Below the pieces are notes generated by a model. It saw only the letters and a program-made list of their open reading frames with translations. It did not search any database and was not told where the DNA came from. Both the position numbers and the translations under genes were made by a program. A stretch of 64,000 bases of DNA from Panacagrimonas sp963975245 (GTDB lineage: Bacteria; Pseudomonadota; Gammaproteobacteria; Nevskiales; Nevskiaceae). Positions 36,128 through 44,601 of this stretch are shown in pieces (position 1 is the first letter of the stretch; the number at the start of each line of letters is the position of its first letter). The stretch covers positions 124,001 to 188,000 of the forward strand of contig CAXBFJ010000002.1 of NCBI GenBank assembly GCA_963975245.1. Reading direction: 5' to 3'.

Positions 36128-37059
36128 GCCGAGATGCCTGCTACGCCTTGTGCGTGGTTGGCATAGGCCCTTGGTAAATCCGCAGGTGCCGTTCCGCCGA
36201 TGGCATAGACCGGAAGGTTGGCTGAGCCCGCCAATTCGGAGAACCGCGGCCAGCCGAGCAAGGGGCCATCAGGGTGGCTGGCGCTCGCCTGCACCGTGCC
36301 GAGAATCGCGGCATCAAAGCCAAGCGTTCTTGCTTTATCCAGAGACTCGCGGTCATGGCAGGATGCGAATCGCAAAAGCGGATAGACCGCTTCTTCGCCA
36401 GCGTTCCCATCCATGCCCATGAGCTGCGCATGAGACAGGTGCACGCCCTCTGCGCCGAGTCTGATCGCCATTTCGCTGCCGCGATCAAGTACGACGCGTA
36501 AACCTGCTTTTCGTGCGGCAGGGGTCAGGGTCGCTGCGACGTTCTCGTAGGCGGTGTCATCCAGAGCAGGAAGTCGAATCCTCAACAGGGCGCGCGAAGG
36601 CAGTGCTGCGAGGCCGGCCATGAGTTCTAATGCTTCACTGTCCGGCGGCGTGAAGACAAAGTGACTCGGCAACGCGAGGGCGCGCAGGATGGGCGCCACC
36701 GTGGGTAACAGATCCCGCCGTGATTCGGACGCCGGATCGTGCCACTCAAACTGCTGTGACTCGCGCCCCACCGGCACGCCAGACCAACGGCTGACCAACC
36801 AGGTATCCAGTGTGACCACGCGGTCTGAGTAGGCATGGGTGAAGCGGACCAGGGGCCGTGCATCGATAAGCCCCACCCCCAGTTCTTCCTGCAATTCGCG
36901 GTCCAGTGCTTCTTGGACAGACTCATTGGCTTCGATCTTTCCGCCCGGAAACTCCCACTTCCCGGCGGCAATTTTGCCTGCGGGTCGCTGGGCGATCAGG
37001 ACCTGGCCAGCGCGGTCCTGCAGCACACCACAGGCGACGCGAATCTGCGGCAGGCTCAG
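36103..37059 (-). CDS. Nudix hydrolase (MutT-like) fused to thiamine-phosphate-synthase-like domain
   Basis: 318 aa. The N-terminal Nudix domain (about 5-135) contains the intact box GGKIEANESVQEALDRELQEE followed by LGV (quoted in two parts), as in MutT, which cleans 8-oxo-dGTP from the nucleotide pool. The C-terminal domain (about 145-318) resembles ThiE (VVLDRGSEMAIRLGAEGVHL, FDAAILGTVQASASHPDGPL, YAIGGTAPADL). This fusion is known in gammaproteobacteria. Start: the first standard codon is GTG 37026, but it would cut the first Nudix strand (QIRVACGVLQDRAGQVLIAQ). CTG at 37059 forms a CTGA overlap with the argJ stop and has GGAG 8 nt upstream, so a CTG start is preferred. Confidence 0.85.
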   Translation of the reverse strand: MSLPQIRVACGVLQDRAGQVLIAQRPAGKIAAGKWEFPGGKIEANESVQEALDRELQEELGVGLIDARPLVRFTHAYSDRVVTLDTWLVSRWSGVPVGRESQQFEWHDPASESRRDLLPTVAPILRALALPSHFVFTPPDSEALELMAGLAALPSRALLRIRLPALDDTAYENVAATLTPAARKAGLRVVLDRGSEMAIRLGAEGVHLSHAQLMGMDGNAGEEAVYPLLRFASCHDRESLDKARTLGFDAAILGTVQASASHPDGPLLGWPRFSELAGSANLPVYAIGGTAPADLPRAYANHAQGVAGISAYWSRSGS

Positions 37060-38276
37060 GTCCGGTACTCCGCGTTGATCTTCACGTAGTCGTAGCTGAA
37101 GTCGCAGGTCCAGACCCGGGTCTGGGCATTGCCGCGGCCAAGTCCGATGCGGATGGTGAATTCACTTTTGCTGACCACCGCCGCGCCTCGTGCCTCGACG
37201 TAATCCGGGTGCGGCTGACCACCCTCGATCAGCGCAACGTCGTCCAGCGCGATGCTGACGGTGCCCTGATCAAGGCCATCAATTCCGGCCTTGCCAATGG
37301 CCATGGCAATGCGTCCCCAGTTGGCATCCGATGCAAACATGGCCGTCTTCACCAATGGTGAGTGCGCAACCGAATAAGCGACTTGGCGTGCCTCACTTTC
37401 GGTCAGTGCGCCCCCGACTTCCAGGGTAATGAATTTGGTGGCGCCTTCGCCGTCGCGCACGATGGCTTGCGCCAGCTCGGTACAGACTTCGCGGATGGCC
37501 TTAAGAATGATCGGGTAGTCGGCGTGCGACTCATCAATGTCCTGCGTTCCGCGTTTGCCAGTTGCCATGAGCATGCAGGCATCATTGGTTGAAGTGTCTC
37601 CATCAACCGTCACGCAATTGAAAGACGTGTTTGCCGCATCACGCAGTGCGCTCTGTGTGGCGGCTGCGGTTAGTCTTGCGTCCGTTGCGACGTACGCCAG
37701 CATGGTCGCCATGTCCGGGCAGATCATGCCAACGCCTTTGGCGATGCCCGTGACCGTGACTTTGCCCTGCGAAGTCTGTACCTGACGCGTTGCGCCTTTA
37801 CCCAGAGTGTCGGTGGTCATGATGGCGCGCATGGCACCGAGCCAGCCGTCGGCTTTGGCATACGCCGTTGCATTCGGAATGGCCGCCCGCATCCGCGCCA
37901 GTGGCAAACGTTGGCCAATGACGCCGGTTGAAAACGGCAAGACCGATTCAGGCGGGCAGCCCAGTTCATCAGCCAATGCCGCGCAAGTTTCGATGGCATC
38001 GGCCAATCCTCCGGCACCGGTGGCGGCGTTGGCATTGCCGGAGTTGATTAGCATGGCGCGGATGGGTGTTGAAGCGGCGAGTCTTTCTCGGCACAAACTC
38101 ACCGGCGGCGCACAGAAAGCGTTTCGCGTGAAGATGCCGGCAACGCGGCTGCCTTCATCCAGCGCTATCACGACCAGGTCCTTACGCCCCGGGCCCTTGA
38201 TGGCCGCCTCGGTTATGCCCAGACGCACGCCCTCTACGGGATGCAGGAATTTGGGCTCGGAAAGATTGACGGCCAT
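37056..38276 (-). CDS. argJ: Bifunctional ornithine acetyltransferase / N-acetylglutamate synthase
   Basis: 406 aa. It recycles the acetyl group from N-acetylornithine to glutamate in arginine synthesis. The self-cleavage site is visible in GVGMICPDMATMLAYVATDA (cleavage before the Thr of ATML), with INSGNANAATGAGG upstream and CVTVDGDTSTNDACMLMATG downstream. ATG 38276. It overlaps the Nudix-ThiE gene by 4 bp, so the two form an operon. Confidence 0.96.
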   Translation of the reverse strand: MAVNLSEPKFLHPVEGVRLGITEAAIKGPGRKDLVVIALDEGSRVAGIFTRNAFCAPPVSLCRERLAASTPIRAMLINSGNANAATGAGGLADAIETCAALADELGCPPESVLPFSTGVIGQRLPLARMRAAIPNATAYAKADGWLGAMRAIMTTDTLGKGATRQVQTSQGKVTVTGIAKGVGMICPDMATMLAYVATDARLTAAATQSALRDAANTSFNCVTVDGDTSTNDACMLMATGKRGTQDIDESHADYPIILKAIREVCTELAQAIVRDGEGATKFITLEVGGALTESEARQVAYSVAHSPLVKTAMFASDANWGRIAMAIGKAGIDGLDQGTVSIALDDVALIEGGQPHPDYVEARGAAVVSKSEFTIRIGLGRGNAQTRVWTCDFSYDYVKINAEYRT

Positions 38277-38372
38277 GATCAGGCTCTCGACTCGCTAGGG
38301 CAAAACAATTGGAGGAGCGAGTTTAATTTATCGCGTAGGTACGCGCCGCGCGGAGCATCAAGCTCAGGCGTT

Positions 38373-39254
38373 TCAGCCGTTGGCTGCTTCGCGCTCCAGG
38401 GTCAGCTCCGAGTTTCCGGAGAACTCTGTCCGGGCGCTGACCCGGTTCATGAAGTCAAGGATGCGCGGCATCAGGCGCTCTGGTTTGGTGCGCAGTTCCA
38501 GCATCGAGCGAGCCGCAATGAACTCGGCCTTGGGCAGCTGTCGCTTCAGGGACTTGGCATCAGCCATGTCGTGCAGCGGATCGTGCGCGTGTCCAATGAC
38601 CAGGGTCGGTGGTGCCACGTGCCGCCGCCGTCGCTGGGTGGGAACAATAGGTCCCACCAATACGCCATGAAGAATGGCGCGAATGACTTCGGGCTCTGCC
38701 GACAGTGCGTTGCGAAGGCTGTTATAGACCGCTTTGTCCGAGTCAGGCAGCCGGCGCAGGAGTTTTCCAAAGAGGCGATACAAGGGTTTGACAAAGTGAA
38801 CCGACAGCATCAGCGGAACCAGCATCAGCGCAGCAGCGGGTGCTGCGTTTTCCATTACGGGCATTTCAAGGAACAGGGCCTTGACCCGATGTGGCGCGAT
38901 GCACGCAGCGGTAAGGCTGGTAATGGCGCCAAGTGAAACGCCGCCGAGGATGGCGCGCTCCAGGTGCAGGTGATCCATCAGGCCCAGCACCTGTTCTGCA
39001 TAGAAATCGACCCGATGCTCCGATGCCTTGGTGGGTTTGTCGCTACGACCGTGACCCAGCAGGTCCAGCAAGATGACGCGGTAACCATGTTCGGCCAGTG
39101 CCGCTGCAATGCCGCGGTTGCAATGGGCGTCCAGCAGGATGCCATGCACCAATACAATCACATCGCCATGCTCAGGGCCGTGCGTCTCGTATGCCAGACG
39201 GTAGTGCCCGTGAAAGAAATAGCTTTGCTCGATGGGAAGTTCGCTTTTCTTCAT
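38373..39254 (-). CDS. Alpha/beta-fold hydrolase lacking an evident catalytic His
   Basis: 293 aa. Oxyanion and nucleophile motifs are clear: VLVHGILLDAHCNRGIAAAL, LLDLLGHGRSDKP and GGVSLGAITS (Ser of G-x-S-x-G). The acid region is VIGHAHDPLHDMADA. At the place where the family's last His is expected the sequence reads AEFIAARSMLELRTKPERL, without His, and no His follows to the end. It might use another residue or be a non-hydrolytic member. Single gene between argJ and the divergent dienoyl-CoA reductase-like gene. Confidence 0.83.
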   Translation of the reverse strand: MKKSELPIEQSYFFHGHYRLAYETHGPEHGDVIVLVHGILLDAHCNRGIAAALAEHGYRVILLDLLGHGRSDKPTKASEHRVDFYAEQVLGLMDHLHLERAILGGVSLGAITSLTAACIAPHRVKALFLEMPVMENAAPAAALMLVPLMLSVHFVKPLYRLFGKLLRRLPDSDKAVYNSLRNALSAEPEVIRAILHGVLVGPIVPTQRRRRHVAPPTLVIGHAHDPLHDMADAKSLKRQLPKAEFIAARSMLELRTKPERLMPRILDFMNRVSARTEFSGNSELTLEREAANG

Positions 39255-39428
39255 GTCCCCAGCTTGGCAGCAAACTCGGCCGATTGTCAGTAGTAGGTGC
39301 TTACCGATTGCATTTTCCTGACAATCGGCTTTAGAGACTGACAGGTAGCGCTTTTCGGCGCATGACCCTTGAACGGCTGGTCAGTAATCTGTATCCGATT
39401 ACATTCCCCAAAGAAGCGCGAATTCCCG

Positions 39429-41474
39429 ATGAAATCTGCTTATTCCAACCTTTTGGCGCCGCTGGATCTTGGGCACGTCACCCTGAAGAATCGGGTGTTG
39501 ATGGGGTCCATGCATACCGGACTCGAAGATCGGCGAAGGAATTTTCCACGGCTCGCTGAGTATTTCGCCGAGCGTGCGCGCGGTGGTGTCGGACTGATGG
39601 TGACCGGAGGATTCGCGCCGAACGTAGCAGGTTGGGTTTCGCCGTTTGCCGGCAAACTCGCTTCCAGCAGCGCGGCAAAAGATCATCGCGTCATCACCGA
39701 CGCCGTGCATCGCGCGGATGGGCGCATTGCATTGCAGATTCTTCACGCCGGGCGTTACGGGTATCACCCGTTTGCGGTCAGTGCCTCGAAGATCAAGAGT
39801 CCGATCTCTCCGTTTGCTCCGAAAGCACTGAGTGCGCGCGGCGTAGAGAAACAGATTCAGGCCTACGTTCGCTGCGCACAGCTCTCTCGCGAGGCGGGTT
39901 ACGACGGCGTGGAAGTCATGGGTTCGGAAGGCTATTTCATCAACCAGTTTCTGGTGACGCACGTCAACAAACGTAGCGACCAGTGGGGCGGCGACTACGC
40001 CAATCGCATGCGCCTTCCGGTAGAGATTGTGTCGCGCATGCGCGAAGCGGTGGGGAAGGACTTCATCATCATCTACCGCATTTCAGCACTGGACCTGATT
40101 CCTGACGGGCAGACCTGGGAAGAGATCGAGACGCTTGCCCGCGGCATCGAGAAGGCGGGCGCCAGCATTCTCAATACTGGTATTGGCTGGCACGAAGCGC
40201 GTGTGCCCACGATTGCAACATCAGTGCCGCGCGGTGCGTTTGCATGGGTCACGGAAAAGCTCAAGGCTGTGGTGGATATTCCGGTCTGCACCACCAACCG
40301 CATCAACACGCCGGAATTGGGAGAACAGATCATTGCCAGCGGGCAGGCCGACATGGTCAGCATGGCGCGCCCATTTCTGGCAGATCCGGATTTCGTCAAC
40401 AAGGCGGCGGCCGATCGTGCTCAGGAGATTAATACATGCATCGCCTGCAATCAGGCCTGCCTGGACCACACCTTCAAGTTGAAGATCGCGAGCTGTCTGG
40501 TCAATCCGCGCGCCTGTCATGAAACCGAGTTGAATTATCTGCCCACGAAAGCGAAAAAGATAATTGCGGTTGTCGGTGCAGGGCCCGCCGGGCTTGCCGC
40601 TGCCACCGTCGCAGCGGACAGAGGACATGAGGTTGATCTGTTTGACGCGGCATCTGAAATTGGTGGCCAGTTCAACATGGCCAAGACCATTCCGGGCAAG
40701 GAGGAATTTTTTGAAACATTGCGCTACTTCCGCAACAAGATTGCTTCGAGTGGCGTGCGGTTGCATCTTGATACTCAAGCGACGCCGGAATCATTGTTGG
40801 CCGGTAACTATGACGAGATTCTGCTGGCAACCGGCGTAACGCCTCGCGAAGTGTCGATTCCCGGAATCGAAGAACAGATGCAGGCCGGACGCGTACTGAG
40901 CTATGTCGATGTGCTTGCGAAGAAACATGAGGTTGGCAAACGAGTGGCGCTGATCGGCGCAGGTGGCATCGGTTTTGATATGGCGGAGTATCTGGTGCAC
41001 GAAGGCCATTCACCGACGCTGGATCTGCCGCTCTGGAACAAGGAGTGGGGTGTGACCGACCCCGAAACCTCGCGCGGTGGCGTCGTGCGGCCAGAGCCTT
41101 CAGCCCCGGCACGGGAAGTGTTTCTGTTGCAGCGCAAATCGGGTAAGCCCGGAAAGGGCTTGGGCAAGACGACGGGATGGATACATCGCGCGTCCTTGCA
41201 GGCCAAGAAAGTACAGACGCGATCAGGTGTCAACTACGAATCCATCGATGAGCGAGGCATCCTGATCAGCTATGGAGAAAAACGTGAGAACGCCGAACTG
41301 ATCGAGGTCGATCACATCGTTGTATGTGCAGGGCAGGAGCCCTTGCGCGCCTTGCAGCAGCCGCTGCTGGATGCGGGGGCGAGCGTGCATTTGATTGGCG
41401 GTGCTGACAAGGCTGCGGAACTTGATGCCAAGCGCGCCATCAATCAGGGCAGCCGACTCGCAGCAAGACTGTGA
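39429..41474 (+). CDS. fadH: 2,4-dienoyl-CoA reductase-like NADH:flavin oxidoreductase
   Basis: 681 aa from ATG 39429 (E. coli FadH has 672). N-terminal old-yellow-enzyme TIM barrel with FMN (LAPLDLGHVTLKNRVLMGSM, RIALQILHAGRYGY, GSEGYFINQFLVTHVNKRSD). 4Fe-4S cysteines in CIACNQACLDHTFKLKIASC. C-terminal FAD/NADH domains (VVGAGPAGLAAATVAADRGH, VALIGAGGIGFDMAEYL). In beta-oxidation FadH removes double bonds from unsaturated fatty acids, fitting lipid catabolism. It overlaps the following LolA-like gene by 4 bp (GTGA). Confidence 0.92.
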   Translation: MKSAYSNLLAPLDLGHVTLKNRVLMGSMHTGLEDRRRNFPRLAEYFAERARGGVGLMVTGGFAPNVAGWVSPFAGKLASSSAAKDHRVITDAVHRADGRIALQILHAGRYGYHPFAVSASKIKSPISPFAPKALSARGVEKQIQAYVRCAQLSREAGYDGVEVMGSEGYFINQFLVTHVNKRSDQWGGDYANRMRLPVEIVSRMREAVGKDFIIIYRISALDLIPDGQTWEEIETLARGIEKAGASILNTGIGWHEARVPTIATSVPRGAFAWVTEKLKAVVDIPVCTTNRINTPELGEQIIASGQADMVSMARPFLADPDFVNKAAADRAQEINTCIACNQACLDHTFKLKIASCLVNPRACHETELNYLPTKAKKIIAVVGAGPAGLAAATVAADRGHEVDLFDAASEIGGQFNMAKTIPGKEEFFETLRYFRNKIASSGVRLHLDTQATPESLLAGNYDEILLATGVTPREVSIPGIEEQMQAGRVLSYVDVLAKKHEVGKRVALIGAGGIGFDMAEYLVHEGHSPTLDLPLWNKEWGVTDPETSRGGVVRPEPSAPAREVFLLQRKSGKPGKGLGKTTGWIHRASLQAKKVQTRSGVNYESIDERGILISYGEKRENAELIEVDHIVVCAGQEPLRALQQPLLDAGASVHLIGGADKAAELDAKRAINQGSRLAARL

Positions 41475-42253
41475 AGCTTCCTTTTCGGCCGTTGATCCTG
41501 GCTCTGGCCCTGTGCAACCTCGGGGCCATGCAGGTTGACACGCAGATGCCGCTGGTCAAGACCCTGGAATGCATGAAGCGCAACGCGCCCAATGCCCTTC
41601 AGGTGAATGAATTTCGCATTGAGTCGCAGGGGCAGCAGGTCAGTACACCGAGCCTCAGCGGTCGTTTCCACAGTCAGCGCACAAAGGTAGGCTTGCGCGC
41701 GATGCTGCATATCACCACCCCTGCGGACCTGGCGGGAACACGGTATCTGATGGTTGAGCAGGAACCGGAGGACGCCTTCTACGCATTTCTTCCTGCGCTG
41801 GGCAAAGTGCGCAGGCTGAAAAGTTCTGGGCCTGATTCCGAACTTCTCGGAACCGGATTGCGGTACTCGGATATGCGCCTGATGGCGCAGGTCATTAATT
41901 CGGCGTCCATCACATCGGAAGGGCGGGTGGATTATCAGGGACGCCCGGCGCAGCGTCTGCGGTTTTCTCCGGCGATTGCCGACTCCCCCTATCGCAGAGT
42001 TCGCGTCACTGTGGATGACTTGTCATGCGCTGTATTGCAAGCAGAGTTTGAAGATGCGCAGCGGGTTGTCAAACGTTACTGGATTGACCCTGCCAGCCTG
42101 ATTCAAAGCGGCAACAGCTGGTACGCCACCAGTACGCACGTAGAGGATATTGTGCGTGGCATCAAAGCCAAAATCCTGCTGAGGAAAGTTGTTGCGAACA
42201 AGCCAATTTCTGAAAAGCGCTTTGATCCGCGAAGCTTCTACAAGATTGATTAG
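41471..42253 (+). CDS. LolA-like outer-membrane lipoprotein-sorting protein
   Basis: 260 aa with a cleavable signal (LPFRPLILALALCNLGAMQ), GTG start overlapping the fadH stop. The mature part matches the PF17131-type LolA-like fold: FRIESQGQQVSTPSLSGRFH, GTRYLMVEQEPEDAFYAFLP, GKVRRLKSSGPDSELLGTGL, YSDMRLMA and VVKRYWIDPASLIQSGNSWY. Such proteins often sit next to RND/MMPL genes, but here it is coupled to fadH. Probable periplasmic carrier of a hydrophobic compound. Confidence 0.8.
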   Translation: MKLPFRPLILALALCNLGAMQVDTQMPLVKTLECMKRNAPNALQVNEFRIESQGQQVSTPSLSGRFHSQRTKVGLRAMLHITTPADLAGTRYLMVEQEPEDAFYAFLPALGKVRRLKSSGPDSELLGTGLRYSDMRLMAQVINSASITSEGRVDYQGRPAQRLRFSPAIADSPYRRVRVTVDDLSCAVLQAEFEDAQRVVKRYWIDPASLIQSGNSWYATSTHVEDIVRGIKAKILLRKVVANKPISEKRFDPRSFYKID

Positions 42254-42321
42254 CCATTGTCGGGAGGCGCTGGCAACTGGTGCCCCCTAGAGGTCATGGG
42301 TCAAGAAAAGCTTGTGATTGC

Positions 42322-42340
42322 GACCTAGGGTCAGCCCTAG
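42322..42340. promoter_or_regulatory. Inverted repeats upstream of TorF-type porin gene
   Basis: Overlapping palindromes GACC-tag-GGTC (42322-42332) and CTAGGG-tcag-CCCTAG (42325-42340), about 90 bp before the start. A CCCCTAGAGGTCATGGGTC stretch lies just upstream at about 42284-42302. They look like an operator region. Confidence 0.4.
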
Positions 42341-42431
42341 TTGCGATGCTTTCGAGATTGAGCAGACTCTTGAGCAGACGCGCTGCATGTGATCAGCGCG
42401 CATAAAAAACGAACGACCTCAGGAGATATAA

Positions 42432-43151
42432 GTGAATAAATTCGGACGATGGAGCGTGGCTGTAGCCCTGTGTGCCGGTGCGGTCCCCATGCAGAATGCC
42501 GTGGCGAGTACGACGGCGCACGTCGGCGTCTTCAGCGAGTACGTGTTCCGAGGTGTTGTTGCAAACGGCGGTGCTGCCGTTCAGGGCGGCGTGGATTATC
42601 ACGGCGAGAACGGTATTCTCGCGGGAGTTTGGGCTAGTAATGCCAATCAGTTTGGTGGTTCAGAGTTTGATCTCTATGCCGGCTATCTGCATCAGTTCAG
42701 CGAAACTGTGTTCGTTGACCTGGGCGCGCTGTATTACATTCTTCCGGAGGATAAGGAAGATCTCACGCTCAATCCCACGCGGCGTGATACCGATACGCTG
42801 GAGTGGTTCACGACGCTATATGCAGGTCCCTTCAAGGTTCAGGCCTACTATTCGCATGATTACGTTGCGACTCGCGACGAGGCCTTCTACTACACCGGAA
42901 GCTATACGCACAATTTCAATCCCACGATCAGTGTTGTCGCGCAGGTTGGTTATACCCACGGCGACGGCGCGGAAGCCGTTTATGGCGATGAGTATGTTGA
43001 CTACAGCCTGACGCTGAGCAAAACCATTCGTGAAGGCCTGGTGTTCACGCTCGCTGCAATTGACACCAATCTGGAAGATGAAGGCATTTTCATGGGCACT
43101 GACGACGATCCAAAGGTCGTGGTCGGCGTCAAGCAGACCTTCGATTTTTGA
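42432..43151 (+). CDS. TorF family putative porin
   Basis: A 239-aa outer-membrane protein. GTG 42432 is preceded by AGGAGATATAA. Signal peptide (VAVALCAGAVPMQNAVA), then the TorF/Gcw_chp pattern: VGVFSEYVFRGVVANGG, GVDYHGENGILAGVWASN, FDLYAGYLHQFSETVFVDLG, ending in a barrel-type KQTFDF. The channel specificity is unknown. It is convergent with the helical-repeat gene (6 bp apart). Confidence 0.88.
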   Translation: MNKFGRWSVAVALCAGAVPMQNAVASTTAHVGVFSEYVFRGVVANGGAAVQGGVDYHGENGILAGVWASNANQFGGSEFDLYAGYLHQFSETVFVDLGALYYILPEDKEDLTLNPTRRDTDTLEWFTTLYAGPFKVQAYYSHDYVATRDEAFYYTGSYTHNFNPTISVVAQVGYTHGDGAEAVYGDEYVDYSLTLSKTIREGLVFTLAAIDTNLEDEGIFMGTDDDPKVVVGVKQTFDF

Positions 43152-43157
43152 AGGTTC

Positions 43158-44348
43158 TCACTTGGCAGATAGGGATGCCCACAAGCTTTCGACTTTCTTG
43201 AGCACGCCCAGCTGATCTGCTTGCTGAAGAATGCCGCGCGCCTGGTCAGGCGACAGTCTGGAAATCAACGGCCTGATCCGCGCGCGGACTTCTTCTCGCA
43301 TGCGCAGAAGCAGCACGATCAACGGAGCCCAGCTCCGGGCGGCATTGACCGCCTCAAAAACATGGCCAAACGCGGTGTCATCGAGCTGCTCGGCAGCTAC
43401 GGCCAGGCATTCCTGACCCGCCTCATCCATCATCGGCAACAGCGGCAGCAGTTGAGGCCAAAGACGATCCTGTTCGGCGGTGTCGAGCACGCGAGACAGA
43501 ACCGGCAATTCGTGCATGATCGGTAGATTGACCAGCCGTTTCTGGTGAGGGGCGCCCAGTACCGCAACCACCGGCAATACCGCGCTCCATAGATTCTTGT
43601 TCTGCGCCGCACGCGCCATGCTCAACAAGATGTTGTCGTCCAGCGTGGCCGCCATTTCGCCCAGCTTCTTGCGCCACTCAGGACTGACATCATTGATCAG
43701 CGCGAGCGCCTCGGACCACAGGTCTTCGCTGTCATCTGCCGCAATCAGGATGATGTCACGCAGGCGCTCTACCGGCAGTAGGCCCAGTAGATCATTTATT
43801 CGCGATTTATCTTCAACAAAGAAGGCGATACGCAGCAGGGCGCCATTGTCCGTCAGGCTGTCCATGACCGCTTTGATGGCTGCCGTGCTGACCACATCTA
43901 CGAATCTGGCGAGCACGACATATTCACCGCGCCGTGCCAGCTCAAGGGCGACCTCAACCAGCTTGCTGATCGGGATGCGCTGGATGACTTCGCGCACGCG
44001 GCGCGGATCAATCTCCAGGCTGACGTCGGCCAGAAAGGGTGTGCGCAGTCGTTGTGCGACTTCGGCGGCGCGATCAGGTGCTATCAATCCTGCCACGCGT
44101 GCGCACAGCAGTGCGCCGAAAACCTGCTCGGCGAGCAATGCGATCAAGGGTACGGGGAGCAGTTTGCTGGCCAGCGCGACGCGCTTGAGGCGTGCGGCGT
44201 CGGCGTCAAAAAGCCGGTGGCTGACTTTCTCGCGAAAACTGCGGATGCTTTCTGCGTCCAGTTTTTCCAGTGAAGCGAGCGCCCGGGTTTCGATGCCCAG
44301 CAAGCGCGCCAGCTTGAGAACTTCTGCCTGTCGCTGAAGGCGGCTCAC
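43158..44348 (-). CDS. Helical-repeat protein A (paralogue of the 484-aa protein)
   Basis: 396 aa, no signal or transmembrane helix, built of alternating amphipathic helices that look like HEAT-type repeats. Clearly related to the 484-aa protein at 46051: GALLRIAFFVEDKSRIND aligns with GVLLKIAYYMEERSQLSK, LWSEALALINDVSPEWRKKL with LWPQALSVIDNVNPELRARL, and HQKRLVNLP with YHRKIVNLP. No known domain recognised. GTG start at 44348 overlaps the stop of a 73-aa gene by 4 bp; a DUF445 gene is just upstream. A scaffold or adaptor role linked to the DUF445 membrane protein is inferred. Confidence 0.8.
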   Translation of the reverse strand: MSRLQRQAEVLKLARLLGIETRALASLEKLDAESIRSFREKVSHRLFDADAARLKRVALASKLLPVPLIALLAEQVFGALLCARVAGLIAPDRAAEVAQRLRTPFLADVSLEIDPRRVREVIQRIPISKLVEVALELARRGEYVVLARFVDVVSTAAIKAVMDSLTDNGALLRIAFFVEDKSRINDLLGLLPVERLRDIILIAADDSEDLWSEALALINDVSPEWRKKLGEMAATLDDNILLSMARAAQNKNLWSAVLPVVAVLGAPHQKRLVNLPIMHELPVLSRVLDTAEQDRLWPQLLPLLPMMDEAGQECLAVAAEQLDDTAFGHVFEAVNAARSWAPLIVLLLRMREEVRARIRPLISRLSPDQARGILQQADQLGVLKKVESLWASLSAK

Positions 44349-44566
44349 AGGCCTAGTATCCTGCGGATGGTTCCGCGCATCATGCCGGGCACAAACTCCA
44401 AGGCGCGCGCCAGCGCCTGATCCAGAGCGGTGCTCTGGTTTGCGCGGGTCTGTGCAAGTGCCCGCGTCAGAGCTTCGATCTCCTCGTCCTTGAGCTTCGA
44501 GAGGTCTGCAGGCAGTTCATTGCCAAGCTCGTTCTGAAGCGATGACAGACAGGGGCGTAGGCTCAT
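44345..44566 (-). CDS. Small protein A', 73 aa (paralogue of 47551 gene)
   Basis: A 73-aa acidic helical protein without signal. The C-terminus LDQALARALEFVPGMMRGTI aligns with LDQAVGRALTAMPAWLRPFA of the other 73-aa protein in this cluster, and both have a LPxD stretch followed by a short Leu/Ala-rich helix. The same length and the same position before a helical-repeat gene support a real paired function. It lies 35 bp after the DUF445 gene and overlaps gene A by 4 bp. Function unknown. Confidence 0.75.
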   Translation of the reverse strand: MSLRPCLSSLQNELGNELPADLSKLKDEEIEALTRALAQTRANQSTALDQALARALEFVPGMMRGTIRRILGL

Positions 44567-44601
44567 GGAGGCTCTCCTATTTCTGTGTTGCCGGTCTGCG
44601 A

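Noticed and set aside
42260..42290. Sigma-54 promoter (TGGCAACTGGTGCC)
   Set aside because: The GG and GC are 10 bp apart instead of the required 12.
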